This document shows, piece after piece, positions 28,638-37,139 of a stretch of DNA of 64,000 bases. The first letter of the stretch is position 1; every line of letters starts with the position of its first letter. The DNA is from an uncultured Collinsella sp. (lineage in GTDB: Bacteria > Actinomycetota > Coriobacteriia > Coriobacteriales > Coriobacteriaceae). Where the stretch lies: the NCBI GenBank assembly GCA_958437495.1, contig CAUBOH010000013.1:1-64000 (forward strand), in the 5' to 3' direction. The translations under genes and the position numbers were made by a program. The notes under the pieces were generated by a model. That model saw nothing but the letters and a program-made list of their open reading frames with translations. It ran no database searches and was not told the origin of the DNA.

Positions 28638-29218
28638 TACTGCAACCTCCCCGTCAGATACACGCCCGACACATCGCGCACGCGCTCAACCAGATCGCGA
28701 AACTTCATTAAGAACGCGACCTGCTGGGCATGCAGGCCAAAGTCGTCGTCGAACACCGAGATGCCGGCCTTGGCCGACCCGCGAAAACCGCGCTCGTCGA
28801 GCAACGCGTCGCAGGCCTCGAGCAGCGACGGCACCGCCGCCTTGTCGAGCTGGCACTCACCAAAGGAGCGGATGGCCTCGAACTTGGTCTTGGCCTCCCC
28901 CTCCGGCAGCGCGTCGACGAGCGAATAGAAGACGTTCACCGGCACCGACAGGCGCGGCTCAAAGCAGTCGAGCACGCCGGTGTGGTGGCCCACGGCGAGC
29001 GTGTAGTACAGCACGTCGCAGGCCTCCTGGGGAACGTCTTCCTCGGTCTCCACAAACTTACGCGTGAGCTCGTAGAAGACCACCTGATCGGGCGCATGGC
29101 CCAAGCAGGGATCGGCGACGCCCTCGGCGGCCTCGTTGCTTGCGCGCAAGGCATCGCCAAAGGAGCCGCCGAGCATGCCGGGACCCGCAAAGTAACCAGA
29201 GCGGTCCGTGAGCTCCAT
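28637..29218 (-). CDS. hyfJ: Formate hydrogenlyase maturation protein (HycH/HyfJ family)
   Basis: A 193-residue soluble protein of the HycH family, needed for assembly of the hydrogenase-3/4 complex but not part of the finished enzyme. Matching features are VFYELTRKF near residue 50, VLYYTLAVGHHTGV, and a segment ending in LMKFRDLV. It is longer than E. coli HyfJ (137 residues), mainly in the middle. It starts directly after the stop of hyfI with no gap, as expected for coupled translation. A chaperone role for the large subunit is known for the family and is assumed here. Confidence 0.82.
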   Translation of the reverse strand: MELTDRSGYFAGPGMLGGSFGDALRASNEAAEGVADPCLGHAPDQVVFYELTRKFVETEEDVPQEACDVLYYTLAVGHHTGVLDCFEPRLSVPVNVFYSLVDALPEGEAKTKFEAIRSFGECQLDKAAVPSLLEACDALLDERGFRGSAKAGISVFDDDFGLHAQQVAFLMKFRDLVERVRDVSGVYLTGRLQ

Positions 29219-30001
29219 CTAGCGACCTCCGGCCAGCACCAGATCCTGCAGCGCCGAGTAGACCTCAACGCGGCGAGGATCGTCCTGCTTGTCGATGAGT
29301 AGCGCCATAGCACCGCGGATATCGCCCTTGGGCGCACCCTCGAGCGTATCCATAAACTCGTTGGCCAGGTCGCGGCCGTAACGGTAGCCGCTCATGGCGC
29401 GAGCCTCGCGCTCGATGGCAACGCGCAGCTTGTACGGCACGCCGGGGTGCAGGATATCGGCCTGCTCGCCGGCAGCCTCCACCGTGGTCTCGGCATGGAG
29501 CTTTTGGTCCAGCAGACCGAGCGCCATGGCAAAGCCGTAGACGGTCTGCGCGGGGCTGGGCGGGCAGCCGGGGATGTAGACATCGACCGGCAGAATCTTG
29601 TCCGTGCCGCCCCAGACGCAGTAGTTGTCGTAGAAGATACCACCGGTGCAGCCGCACGCGCCATAGGACACCACGATCTTGGGATCGGGTGCGGCCTCAA
29701 AGGCGCGCAGGGCCGGCATGCGCATGGCACGCGTCACGGCGCCGGTGTACAGCAGCACATCGGCGTGACGGGGCGAGGGCACGACCTTGATGCCAAAACG
29801 CTCGACGTCAAAGACGGGCGTGATGGAACCGAAGATCTCGATCTCACAGCCGTTGCAGCCGCCGCAGTCAACACGGTAGACGTACACCGAGCGCTTGATC
29901 TTCTTAAGAAGGGTCGCCTTGGCCTTCTCGATGCTCTCGTCGAGCTCGATCTTGGTCGGGCGGTACTGAAGCCGCTCGGGCAAAAGCGTGGGTTCGGCCA
30001 T
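29219..30001 (-). CDS. hyfI: Hydrogenase-4 small subunit HyfI (NuoB-like)
   Basis: A 260-residue iron-sulfur protein that carries the N2-like [4Fe-4S] cluster next to the NiFe site. The ligands are visible in CGGCNGCEIE (Cys46, 49, 52), YGACGCTGG near residue 120, and PGCPPSP near residue 150. Length is close to E. coli HyfI (252). It lies between hyfH and hyfJ with 2 and 0 base gaps. It should sit in the peripheral arm on the cytoplasmic side with HyfG and HyfH. Confidence 0.93.
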   Translation of the reverse strand: MAEPTLLPERLQYRPTKIELDESIEKAKATLLKKIKRSVYVYRVDCGGCNGCEIEIFGSITPVFDVERFGIKVVPSPRHADVLLYTGAVTRAMRMPALRAFEAAPDPKIVVSYGACGCTGGIFYDNYCVWGGTDKILPVDVYIPGCPPSPAQTVYGFAMALGLLDQKLHAETTVEAAGEQADILHPGVPYKLRVAIEREARAMSGYRYGRDLANEFMDTLEGAPKGDIRGAMALLIDKQDDPRRVEVYSALQDLVLAGGR

Positions 30002-30003
30002 GG

Positions 30004-30720
30004 TTACTCCTCCTTCGTATCAAAATCCATGATGATGCCCTCGACCGGCGCAGGACCGGCGGGAATCTCGGGCGCATCGGGGTTGAGCTCGCGGTCGATA
30101 TACTCCGGGTTCACGCCGTGACCGCCCAGATACTCCATGCCGGGGCCCTGGGGCTCACCGGACGCAAGCGTCTCGTTGGCAGCCATGCCGCGCGCGTTTC
30201 CGGTCTTTACGGCCGAGGCGGCGCGCAGGGCGTCGAGCTCGCGCTTGCACTCCTGGCACATACCGACGGTACGGGCGGCCTGGATGGCCTCCATGCCGCC
30301 GGCCTTTTGCAGCAGGCGCTTGGCGTAGTCGATCTCCTTGTGCGGGGCAAACGGCTTGCCGCAACGCGAGCAGTGCTCGAGCGTATAGACGCTCTTGCTG
30401 GTGAGGTCGTCCTTGCTCATGACGGCCAGCTCAAACTCCTCGGTGAGCTTGATGGCCTCCATGGGGCAGGCTTCCTCGCAGCGGCCGCAGAAGATGCAGC
30501 GACCGTAGTCAATCGACCAGGTGATGGTATCGGCCGCAAGGTCGGTGTCCATGCGAATGGCATCGGCCGGGCACGCCACGCCGCAGGCACCGCAGGCGAT
30601 GCAGAGCTCCGCGTTGTGCTCGGGCTTGCCGCGCATGTCCTTGTTGGTGGGGAACGGCGCAAACGGGTACTTGACCGTCGCATCGCCGGCCTTGGCGTTA
30701 ACCTTCCAAAGCTTCAGCAT
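30004..30720 (-). CDS. hyfH: Hydrogenase-4 ferredoxin-like subunit HyfH
   Basis: A 238-residue NuoI-like subunit with two [4Fe-4S] motifs: CIACGACGVACP at residues 40-51 and CIFCGRCEEACP near 75-86. Two further CxxC pairs (CSRCG near 117 and CQEC near 154) suggest an added metal site, as in HycF. The C-terminal tail is longer than in E. coli HyfH (181 residues) and Pro/Gly rich. It should link the FdhF-side ferredoxins to HyfI. The ATG at 30720 lies one base after the hyfG stop; the open frame upstream is a shadow of hyfG. Confidence 0.92.
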   Translation of the reverse strand: MLKLWKVNAKAGDATVKYPFAPFPTNKDMRGKPEHNAELCIACGACGVACPADAIRMDTDLAADTITWSIDYGRCIFCGRCEEACPMEAIKLTEEFELAVMSKDDLTSKSVYTLEHCSRCGKPFAPHKEIDYAKRLLQKAGGMEAIQAARTVGMCQECKRELDALRAASAVKTGNARGMAANETLASGEPQGPGMEYLGGHGVNPEYIDRELNPDAPEIPAGPAPVEGIIMDFDTKEE

Positions 30721-30721
30721 A

Positions 30722-32494
30722 TTAGAGCGCCTCCTCATCGAGCGGAGCGGCCATGGTGCCCTCGCCCGCAAGCGGCGACTTGTCGCGCCAGACGTTCTCG
30801 AACTGCTCCTTGTCGAGCACGTGGTCGCGCTTGGCGGCGACATCGGTCACCGTCACGCGGTCGGTGCAGGAGTAGCACGGGTCGAGCGAGCCGACGATCA
30901 GCGCCGCGTCGCCCACGGTGTTGCCGCGGAACATGTAGCGCAGGACCGGCCAGTTGCTGTACGTGGCGGCCTTGGCGCGCCAGCGGTAGCACTTCTGGTT
31001 GTTGCCGAGCATCGCCCAGTGCACATCCTCGCCGCGCGGCGCCTCGGTGGCGCCGATGGCGTACTTGTGCGGGGTGTACTCCCAATCCGTGGTGAGGATG
31101 GGGCCCGACGGGCAGTTCTCGAGCATGGTCTCGATCATGTCGATCGAATCGTAGACCTCCTGGATGCGAACGGCGGTACGGCCGAAGGCATCGCAGGTGT
31201 CGGCCGTGGCGGCGTGCATCTTTTGAACGTCCGGATCGGCGTAGCCGTCGAAGGGATGGTCAAAACGCACGTCGCGGGCATAGCCCGAGCCACGCATGAG
31301 CGGACCGACCGGCGAGAAGTCGCGTGCGATCTTGCGGTCCAAGATGCCGATACCACTCGTACGCTCAATAAAGTTGGGCGTGGAGAGTAAGACGTCGACG
31401 AGTTCCTGAACCTCGGAGCGCAGCTGGTGGATGGTCGTGAGCGTGGAAAGCTTCTGCTCGGCCAAAATGTCGCGACGCACGCCGCCGATCACGTTGAGGC
31501 CGTAGGTCTTGCGGTGACCGGAGAGCTTCTCGGCCAGGTCCATGGACTTCTCGCGAACGCGGAAGAACTGCTGGAAGCCGGAGTCGAAGCCCGTGTAGTG
31601 CGACGCCAGGCCAATGTTGAGCAGATGCGAGTGCAGGCGCTCGACCTCGAGCATGATAGCGCGGATGTACTGGGCGCGCGGCGGGACATGGATGCCCTGG
31701 GCGCGCTCGACGGCCTCGGCGTAGGCCACCGAGTGGGCGCAGCCGCAGATGCCGCAGATGCGGTCGGCGAGGAACGTCACGGCATCATAGTTCAAGCGCG
31801 TCTCGGCAACCTTCTCCATGCCGCGGTGCACGTAGAACAGACGGTAGTCGGCGTCGACGATCGTCTCGCCCTCAACGAACAGGCGGAAGTGGCCGGGCTC
31901 GTCGGAGGTAATGTGCAACGGGCCCATGGGAACGAGCGTCGTCTCCTTGCCCTTGGTATCGGCCAAGAACTCGTAGTTTTCCATGTCGCTCGTGGGAGCG
32001 GGACGGAAACGGTAGTCCATGGAGTCCTTGCGCAGCGGATACAGGCCGCTGGGCCAGTCATCGGGCAGTACCAGGCGGCGACGGTCGGGCAGACCCTCGG
32101 GGATCAGGCCAAACATGTCGCGCAGCTCGCGCTCGCCCCACACGCAGGCGGGGACGAACGGCGTCACGGACGGGAACGTCATCTTGGCGGGATCGACCTC
32201 GGCGCGCACGGTCACCCAGCCGGGGTCCTCCCCCTCCATGGAGATGACGTAGTACACGGCGTAGCGGCCGCACAGACTGCGCTCATCGTTGCCGATGATC
32301 ACGGGAATCCAGCCGTAGCGCTCGTAATACAGGTAGTGGACGGCCTCGGGCAGCTTGTCCTGCTTGACGGTAATCGTCAGCTGGTCCTCGCACTGCCACT
32401 CGACCTTCTCGATGCAGCCCGGAACGGCGCGGCGCAGGGCCTCGACATGGCTCTCGCAGCGACGGGCATACACCTTGTTCTCAGTTTCAATCAT
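30722..32494 (-). CDS. hyfG: Hydrogenase-4 large subunit HyfG (NiFe site, NuoCD-like)
   Basis: A 590-residue fused NuoC/NuoD-type protein. The N-terminal about 160 residues are the NuoC-like domain. The rest is the NiFe-binding large subunit, with the nickel ligands in RICGICGCAH (Cys247 and 250) and DPCYSC (Cys540 and 543). The reaction is proton reduction to H2. A C-terminal extension of about 47 residues after the last Cys would be removed by the HycI protease. Length is comparable with E. coli HycE/HyfG. It is 3 bases from hyfF. The two intact CxxC pairs mark it as an active hydrogenase rather than a complex I subunit. Confidence 0.96.
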   Translation of the reverse strand: MIETENKVYARRCESHVEALRRAVPGCIEKVEWQCEDQLTITVKQDKLPEAVHYLYYERYGWIPVIIGNDERSLCGRYAVYYVISMEGEDPGWVTVRAEVDPAKMTFPSVTPFVPACVWGERELRDMFGLIPEGLPDRRRLVLPDDWPSGLYPLRKDSMDYRFRPAPTSDMENYEFLADTKGKETTLVPMGPLHITSDEPGHFRLFVEGETIVDADYRLFYVHRGMEKVAETRLNYDAVTFLADRICGICGCAHSVAYAEAVERAQGIHVPPRAQYIRAIMLEVERLHSHLLNIGLASHYTGFDSGFQQFFRVREKSMDLAEKLSGHRKTYGLNVIGGVRRDILAEQKLSTLTTIHQLRSEVQELVDVLLSTPNFIERTSGIGILDRKIARDFSPVGPLMRGSGYARDVRFDHPFDGYADPDVQKMHAATADTCDAFGRTAVRIQEVYDSIDMIETMLENCPSGPILTTDWEYTPHKYAIGATEAPRGEDVHWAMLGNNQKCYRWRAKAATYSNWPVLRYMFRGNTVGDAALIVGSLDPCYSCTDRVTVTDVAAKRDHVLDKEQFENVWRDKSPLAGEGTMAAPLDEEAL

Positions 32495-32497
32495 TCG

Positions 32498-34057
32498 TTA
32501 CTCCACCTCGCTCTGAGCGGTCTCGGTACCGAACACAGCGCGGTACATCGGCGTCGCGTGAAGCTCCTCGGTGCTCTGCTCGAGCACGATGCCGGTCGCG
32601 GTCTCCACGCCGTGCACGAGAGGCAGCGGGGTGGCGATGCCAAACCACAAGATCATGACAGCCAGGATGATTTCGGGGATAAGCATAAGCGCCGGGGCCT
32701 CATGCTTTTCCATGCCCTGGGGCGCATGGCCGAATACCGACTTGAGTGCGATGCGGGTGAGCGCGGAGATGGCCACGGTAAGACCGAGGGCAACCACGAC
32801 GACCAGCCACATGGGACCGGCGGTAACACCGGCGACAAAAGTCAGGAACTCGGAGATAAACATGCCAAAGGGCGGGAAGGCACCAAGACCGAGCAGCGCC
32901 AGGACGGCGAGCGCGGCGGTTGCGGGCGCAACCTCGACGACGCCCTGGATCTTGGCCAGACTACGCGTGCCAAAGGCGTGCTGGATGTTGCCGGACACGC
33001 AGAAGGCAAGCGTCTTGGTAAAGCCGTGGAACACGCAGTGTAGCAGGGCCGCGGCGATACCCAGCGGGCCGCCGATACCCAGGCACAGGGCGATAACGCC
33101 CACGTTCTCCACAGACGAGTACGCAAAGCGGCGCTTGAGGTCGTCCTGGCGAAACATCGAAAGTGCCGCCACCAAAATGGACAGCGTGCCGACGATCAGC
33201 AGCAAAAGCTGCGGATACTCGGCACCCACGGCCTGGATGGTAAAGCCGTAGAAGCGCATGATCACAAGCATGGCGCACTTAAGCAGCACGCCCGAGAGCA
33301 GGGCCGAGACAGGGCTCGGGGCCTGGGAGTGGGCATCGGGCAGCCAAGTGTGCATGGGGAACAGGCCAGCCTTGGTGCCAAAGCCGATCACGATAAACGC
33401 AAAGGCGAGGCGCATGAGCGTCGGGTCGAACTGGTCGGCATACGGCAGCACGCACGACAGGAATGCGGCCTCGTGGGCGTTGGGAATCACGTCGGCTGCG
33501 TTGGCGTAGATCAGCAGCGTACCGAACAGGCCGAAGGCCACGCCGGCGGTGCAGACCATCGCATACTTCCAAGAAGCCTCGAGGGCCGTCTTGTTCTTGT
33601 AGATACCCACGAGGAACACGGTGGAAAGCGTGGTTGCCTCCACGGCGGCCCACGTGAGGATCATGTTGTTGGACAGGCACGCGAGCAGCATGGTGAACAC
33701 AAACAGGCTAAACAGCGCAAAATACTGCTTGGCGCGCTCAGCGGGCATGGAGCCCTCCTCGATATCGGCCTTTACATAGGGCAGCGAGAACAGCCCCGTA
33801 AGAAAACCGATAAAGCCGATGAGCATCACAAAGATGGCGCCCAGCGAATCGAGGTGGAACCACAGGCCAAGAGCGCTCGCGGTGTCGCCGCTCATAAGGA
33901 CGTCACCGGCCGTCATAACCGACAGCACCAGGACGGCTGCGACGGAGACCAGGTTGAGACCGGCAAACACGTTATAGGACGTGTTCTTGGGCAAAAACGC
34001 CATGACCAGCGAGAACACCAAAGGAGTCGCGAGCAGGGCGAGAATCAACGTTTCCAT
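32498..34057 (-). CDS. hyfF: Hydrogenase-4 membrane subunit HyfF (antiporter-like)
   Basis: A 519-residue membrane protein of the NuoL/M/N and Mrp antiporter family, with about 14 hydrophobic helices. The conserved family segments are present, including the helix with WAAVEATTLS, the lysine in FGTKAGLFPMHTW and PVSALLSG. E. coli HyfF is of nearly the same size (526). With HyfB and HyfD it should form the proton-pumping part of the membrane arm. That three antiporter-like subunits are present distinguishes this from the single HycC of hydrogenase 3; pumping itself is inferred. Confidence 0.92.
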   Translation of the reverse strand: METLILALLATPLVFSLVMAFLPKNTSYNVFAGLNLVSVAAVLVLSVMTAGDVLMSGDTASALGLWFHLDSLGAIFVMLIGFIGFLTGLFSLPYVKADIEEGSMPAERAKQYFALFSLFVFTMLLACLSNNMILTWAAVEATTLSTVFLVGIYKNKTALEASWKYAMVCTAGVAFGLFGTLLIYANAADVIPNAHEAAFLSCVLPYADQFDPTLMRLAFAFIVIGFGTKAGLFPMHTWLPDAHSQAPSPVSALLSGVLLKCAMLVIMRFYGFTIQAVGAEYPQLLLLIVGTLSILVAALSMFRQDDLKRRFAYSSVENVGVIALCLGIGGPLGIAAALLHCVFHGFTKTLAFCVSGNIQHAFGTRSLAKIQGVVEVAPATAALAVLALLGLGAFPPFGMFISEFLTFVAGVTAGPMWLVVVVALGLTVAISALTRIALKSVFGHAPQGMEKHEAPALMLIPEIILAVMILWFGIATPLPLVHGVETATGIVLEQSTEELHATPMYRAVFGTETAQSEVE

Positions 34058-34060
34058 GGA

Positions 34061-34714
34061 CTACCCCCTCAGCTCGGACAGGTCGCGCGCATCGAGCGAG
34101 TGGGAGTCGTCCCAAATGCGACGTACGACGATGGACATGATGATGACGGCAAAGATGGCGTCGGTGGCGATACCGATCTCGATGATCTCGGGAGCGGTGG
34201 GGGCCAAAAGCGCGAGCGTCACATGGCTGCCGTTTTCCATAAGGCAGTATCCAAAGATCTGCTTCATGATGTTGCGCTGCGAAATGATGCAGGTGAGGCC
34301 CACAAAGAAGTGAGCGAAGCTAATAGCGAGCGCAGGCGTTGCGACCTCGGCCGTGGGCAGGCTGATCTGCGTCACGACGGCAAAGCAGATCGCAACCTCG
34401 ACGGCGATGATGCAAATGGCCCACGCGGGCTTAAGGCCGGCCTTGAGCGATGCGTCGCTCGGCTCGCCCATCTTCTTGTACGCACGGTTGAGGATATAAG
34501 GGACCAGGACGACCTTGGTGATAAAGGCGGATCCGGCCCACATAAGCAGCTCCTGCGCACCGGTAGTGGCACCGAGCGTAGCGAGCAGTCCCACGAGCAC
34601 CAGCGACTGCACCGCATACCAGCGGATGGCGTGCTTGATGTTCTTGGAGACGACCACCATGGTGGACGTGACGATCAGAAGGCCGCCAAGGATGTTGACG
34701 ATCGAATAACCCAT
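34061..34714 (-). CDS. hyfE: Hydrogenase-4 membrane subunit HyfE
   Basis: A 217-residue membrane protein with about seven hydrophobic segments, the same size as E. coli HyfE (216). Its C-terminal half resembles NuoK. It is found in 12-subunit hydrogenase-4 loci but not in the smaller hydrogenase-3. The gene lies between hyfD and hyfF with gaps of 13 and 3 bases. It should connect antiporter-like subunits within the membrane arm; its individual role has not been assigned. Confidence 0.9.
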   Translation of the reverse strand: MGYSIVNILGGLLIVTSTMVVVSKNIKHAIRWYAVQSLVLVGLLATLGATTGAQELLMWAGSAFITKVVLVPYILNRAYKKMGEPSDASLKAGLKPAWAICIIAVEVAICFAVVTQISLPTAEVATPALAISFAHFFVGLTCIISQRNIMKQIFGYCLMENGSHVTLALLAPTAPEIIEIGIATDAIFAVIIMSIVVRRIWDDSHSLDARDLSELRG

Positions 34715-34727
34715 GTCGTTCTACCTC

Positions 34728-36185
34728 CTAACCGATCCAGCTGGCCGAAAGCGGGCCGCTGACGATAACCATGATGATGAGCACGATGAACACAAACGCC
34801 ATCGCGCGGGGAAGCGGGGCACCCGCAGCGACCTCTTCGCTCGGCTCGCCGGGCAGGCAATAGCCCATCCACTTGAGGAACCAGGCGAAGGTGGCGACGG
34901 TCTCGGCGACCATGATGCACACGAGCACCAGGATCGCGACGTTGCCGGCGCCCACAGAGAAGCCGCCGGCGATGATCTGGAACTTCGAGAAGAACGTGTT
35001 CATGGGCGGCACGCCGGCAATGGCGAGCGCGGCGATACCAAAGCCCACGCCCGAGATCGGGTACTTCTTCACGATGCCGCGAAGCTTGGGCAGCATACGC
35101 GTGCCGAGCGTAAAGGAGAACGAACCGGCGATCAGGAAGAACAGGGTCTTGGCGAAGGCGTGGTTAAAGATGTGGCACACGGCACCATCAAAGGCCAGCT
35201 GGCTGCCAAAGACCGAAAGGCCCAAACCAAAGAACACATAGGAGAGCTGGGCGATCGTGGAGAAGGCCAGCAGACGCTTCATGTCCTTTTGCGGCAGGTA
35301 CATAAGGAAACCAAAGAGCATGGTGACCATGGCGTCGATAATGGCGACCCAGCCCACGATCTCGGGAATCTCGCCGGCAGAGACGAGTGCACGCGCGAAC
35401 ACGCACACGCCGACCTTGACCATCGAGGCGCCATGCAGGTAGGCCGAAACAGGCGTCGGCGCTTCCATGGCCGAAGGCAGCCACATGTACATGGGAACCT
35501 GCGCGGACTTGGCCCAGGCCGCAAACAGTACGAGCAAAAGGACGATAGCCTTGAGCTTGGCGTCGAGGCCGGCAATCGCGGTAATGGCGAAGGTGCCGGT
35601 GTGGGCGAACACGATGGCGGCGCCCAGATACAGGCCGAGCGCACCGATATGCGTAATGATCAGGGCCTTCATGCCGGCCTTCTTGGCCGTAGGCGTCATG
35701 TAGTAGCTAATGAGGCCCCAAGAGCACGCACCCGTGATCTCAAAGAACACGAGCTGGCCCAAAAGGGTCGAGCTGTACACGAGGCCGGCCATGGCGCCGA
35801 TGAAGGTAGCGAGGTACGCGTAGAAGCGACGACGCGGCGCATCGGGATGCTCACGGTTATTCTCGCTCATATAGGGAATCGAATAGATCACGACAAGCAG
35901 GCCGATACCCACAAAGGCGGGCGCGAGCAGCGTGCTCATGCGATCGAAGGTGAATCCCATGACGAGGGTCTGCCCAAACGAGATCAGGGGGACCTGCGTG
36001 TCGGGCATGCCGGCGCCAGCGAAATTCGCGGCGAGGGCGATGGTGCAGACCGTCGAGACGGCGGCACCCAAAACGCTGAACCACTTGGCGTACGGACGGG
36101 GGAACAGGGCGACGAGCACCGAGGCCACCATCGGGGCCGCAATAGCGACCAAGCCGAGAAGGGACAGACTGACTGCAAATGACAT
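34728..36185 (-). CDS. hyfD: Hydrogenase-4 membrane subunit HyfD (antiporter-like)
   Basis: A 485-residue antiporter-like protein of the NuoL/M/N family, close in length to E. coli HyfD (479). Family features include a helix with EITGACSWGLISYY, the segment AAWAKSAQVPMYMWLP with its conserved Lys, and APTPVSAYLHGASMVK. About 13-14 membrane helices can be seen. It lies between hyfC and hyfE in the same order as in E. coli hyf. It is predicted to be part of the ion-translocating membrane arm. Confidence 0.9.
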   Translation of the reverse strand: MSFAVSLSLLGLVAIAAPMVASVLVALFPRPYAKWFSVLGAAVSTVCTIALAANFAGAGMPDTQVPLISFGQTLVMGFTFDRMSTLLAPAFVGIGLLVVIYSIPYMSENNREHPDAPRRRFYAYLATFIGAMAGLVYSSTLLGQLVFFEITGACSWGLISYYMTPTAKKAGMKALIITHIGALGLYLGAAIVFAHTGTFAITAIAGLDAKLKAIVLLLVLFAAWAKSAQVPMYMWLPSAMEAPTPVSAYLHGASMVKVGVCVFARALVSAGEIPEIVGWVAIIDAMVTMLFGFLMYLPQKDMKRLLAFSTIAQLSYVFFGLGLSVFGSQLAFDGAVCHIFNHAFAKTLFFLIAGSFSFTLGTRMLPKLRGIVKKYPISGVGFGIAALAIAGVPPMNTFFSKFQIIAGGFSVGAGNVAILVLVCIMVAETVATFAWFLKWMGYCLPGEPSEEVAAGAPLPRAMAFVFIVLIIMVIVSGPLSASWIG

Positions 36186-36200
36186 TGTTTCTCCCTTCTC

Positions 36201-37127
36201 CTACACGCCGACGACCACGAAGACAAACGCCAGAACGGCGATGCCCACGACGGCCCAGGTCTGATTGCCGAGCACCTTAAAACGCGAGCGCGAGCAGGAG
36301 TTCTCGATCACGCCGCATACGACAAAGTCGATCAGGCACTTCACCAGGAAGATAACTGCGCCCAGAACGGCGGCGGCGCCCACGGCCGCGGGTTCGCCCC
36401 AGGGGACGAAGATCGCGCAGAACCAAGCGACGATCAGGACCTGCTTCATGGACATGGCAAGCTTGGCCATTGCAAGCGACGGGCCGGAAAGCTCGGCGAG
36501 CGGACCTTCCTGAAGCTCCTGCTCGGCCTCGGCCTGGTCAAACGGCAGCTTGCCGAGCTCCATGTAGCAGGCAATCGCAAAGGCGATGCCGGCGAGGATC
36601 ACGGCGACCGGCGCGTCGACGGCACCCGTCATGATGTGCTGACCCATGGTGGCGATGTCGGTGGAGCCGCACACCAGAGCGGCGGCAAACAGCGCCAGCA
36701 GCATGGACGGCTCGATGAGCACGCTCATGAGCAGCTCACGAACGCCGCCAATACCGGCGTAGGCGTTGGACGAATCCACACCGCAGAGGGCGAAGAAGAA
36801 GCGGGCGAGCGCCAGGCTATACATGATGGTGATGGCGTCACCAAAGACCGGGATAGGGCTTTGTGCCGTAAAGAGCGGCAGACCCATCGCGAGCATAAAG
36901 GCGACGGCGAAGAACAGCGGCGGCATAATGCGCAGCGCAAAGCTCGCGTCCTCGCTCTGGGACTCGGGGCGCGCAAAGAGCTTGGCCAGGTCGCGGTAGT
37001 CCTGCATGATGCTGGGGCCGCGACGGTTGTGCATCTTGGCGCGGATCACGCGACCGAGACCGGAGAAGAACGGCGCGACGGCCATGACGACCACGCCCTG
37101 CAGAACGGCAAGTACGATGTTGTTCAT
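36201..37127 (-). CDS. hyfC: Hydrogenase-4 membrane subunit HyfC (NuoH-like)
   Basis: A 308-residue membrane protein homologous to NuoH/HycD, which anchors the peripheral hydrogenase to the membrane arm. The conserved cytoplasmic loops are visible: RAKMHNRRGPSIMQDYRDL near residues 29-47 and the acidic loop ELGKLPFDQAEAEQEL near 191-206. About eight hydrophobic helices are present, and length matches HyfC (315). It is followed by hyfD after 15 bases. The Glu-rich loop is the part that in complex I couples redox chemistry to ion movement. Confidence 0.93.
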   Translation of the reverse strand: MNNIVLAVLQGVVVMAVAPFFSGLGRVIRAKMHNRRGPSIMQDYRDLAKLFARPESQSEDASFALRIMPPLFFAVAFMLAMGLPLFTAQSPIPVFGDAITIMYSLALARFFFALCGVDSSNAYAGIGGVRELLMSVLIEPSMLLALFAAALVCGSTDIATMGQHIMTGAVDAPVAVILAGIAFAIACYMELGKLPFDQAEAEQELQEGPLAELSGPSLAMAKLAMSMKQVLIVAWFCAIFVPWGEPAAVGAAAVLGAVIFLVKCLIDFVVCGVIENSCSRSRFKVLGNQTWAVVGIAVLAFVFVVVGV

Positions 37128-37139
37128 GCTCTCCCCTCC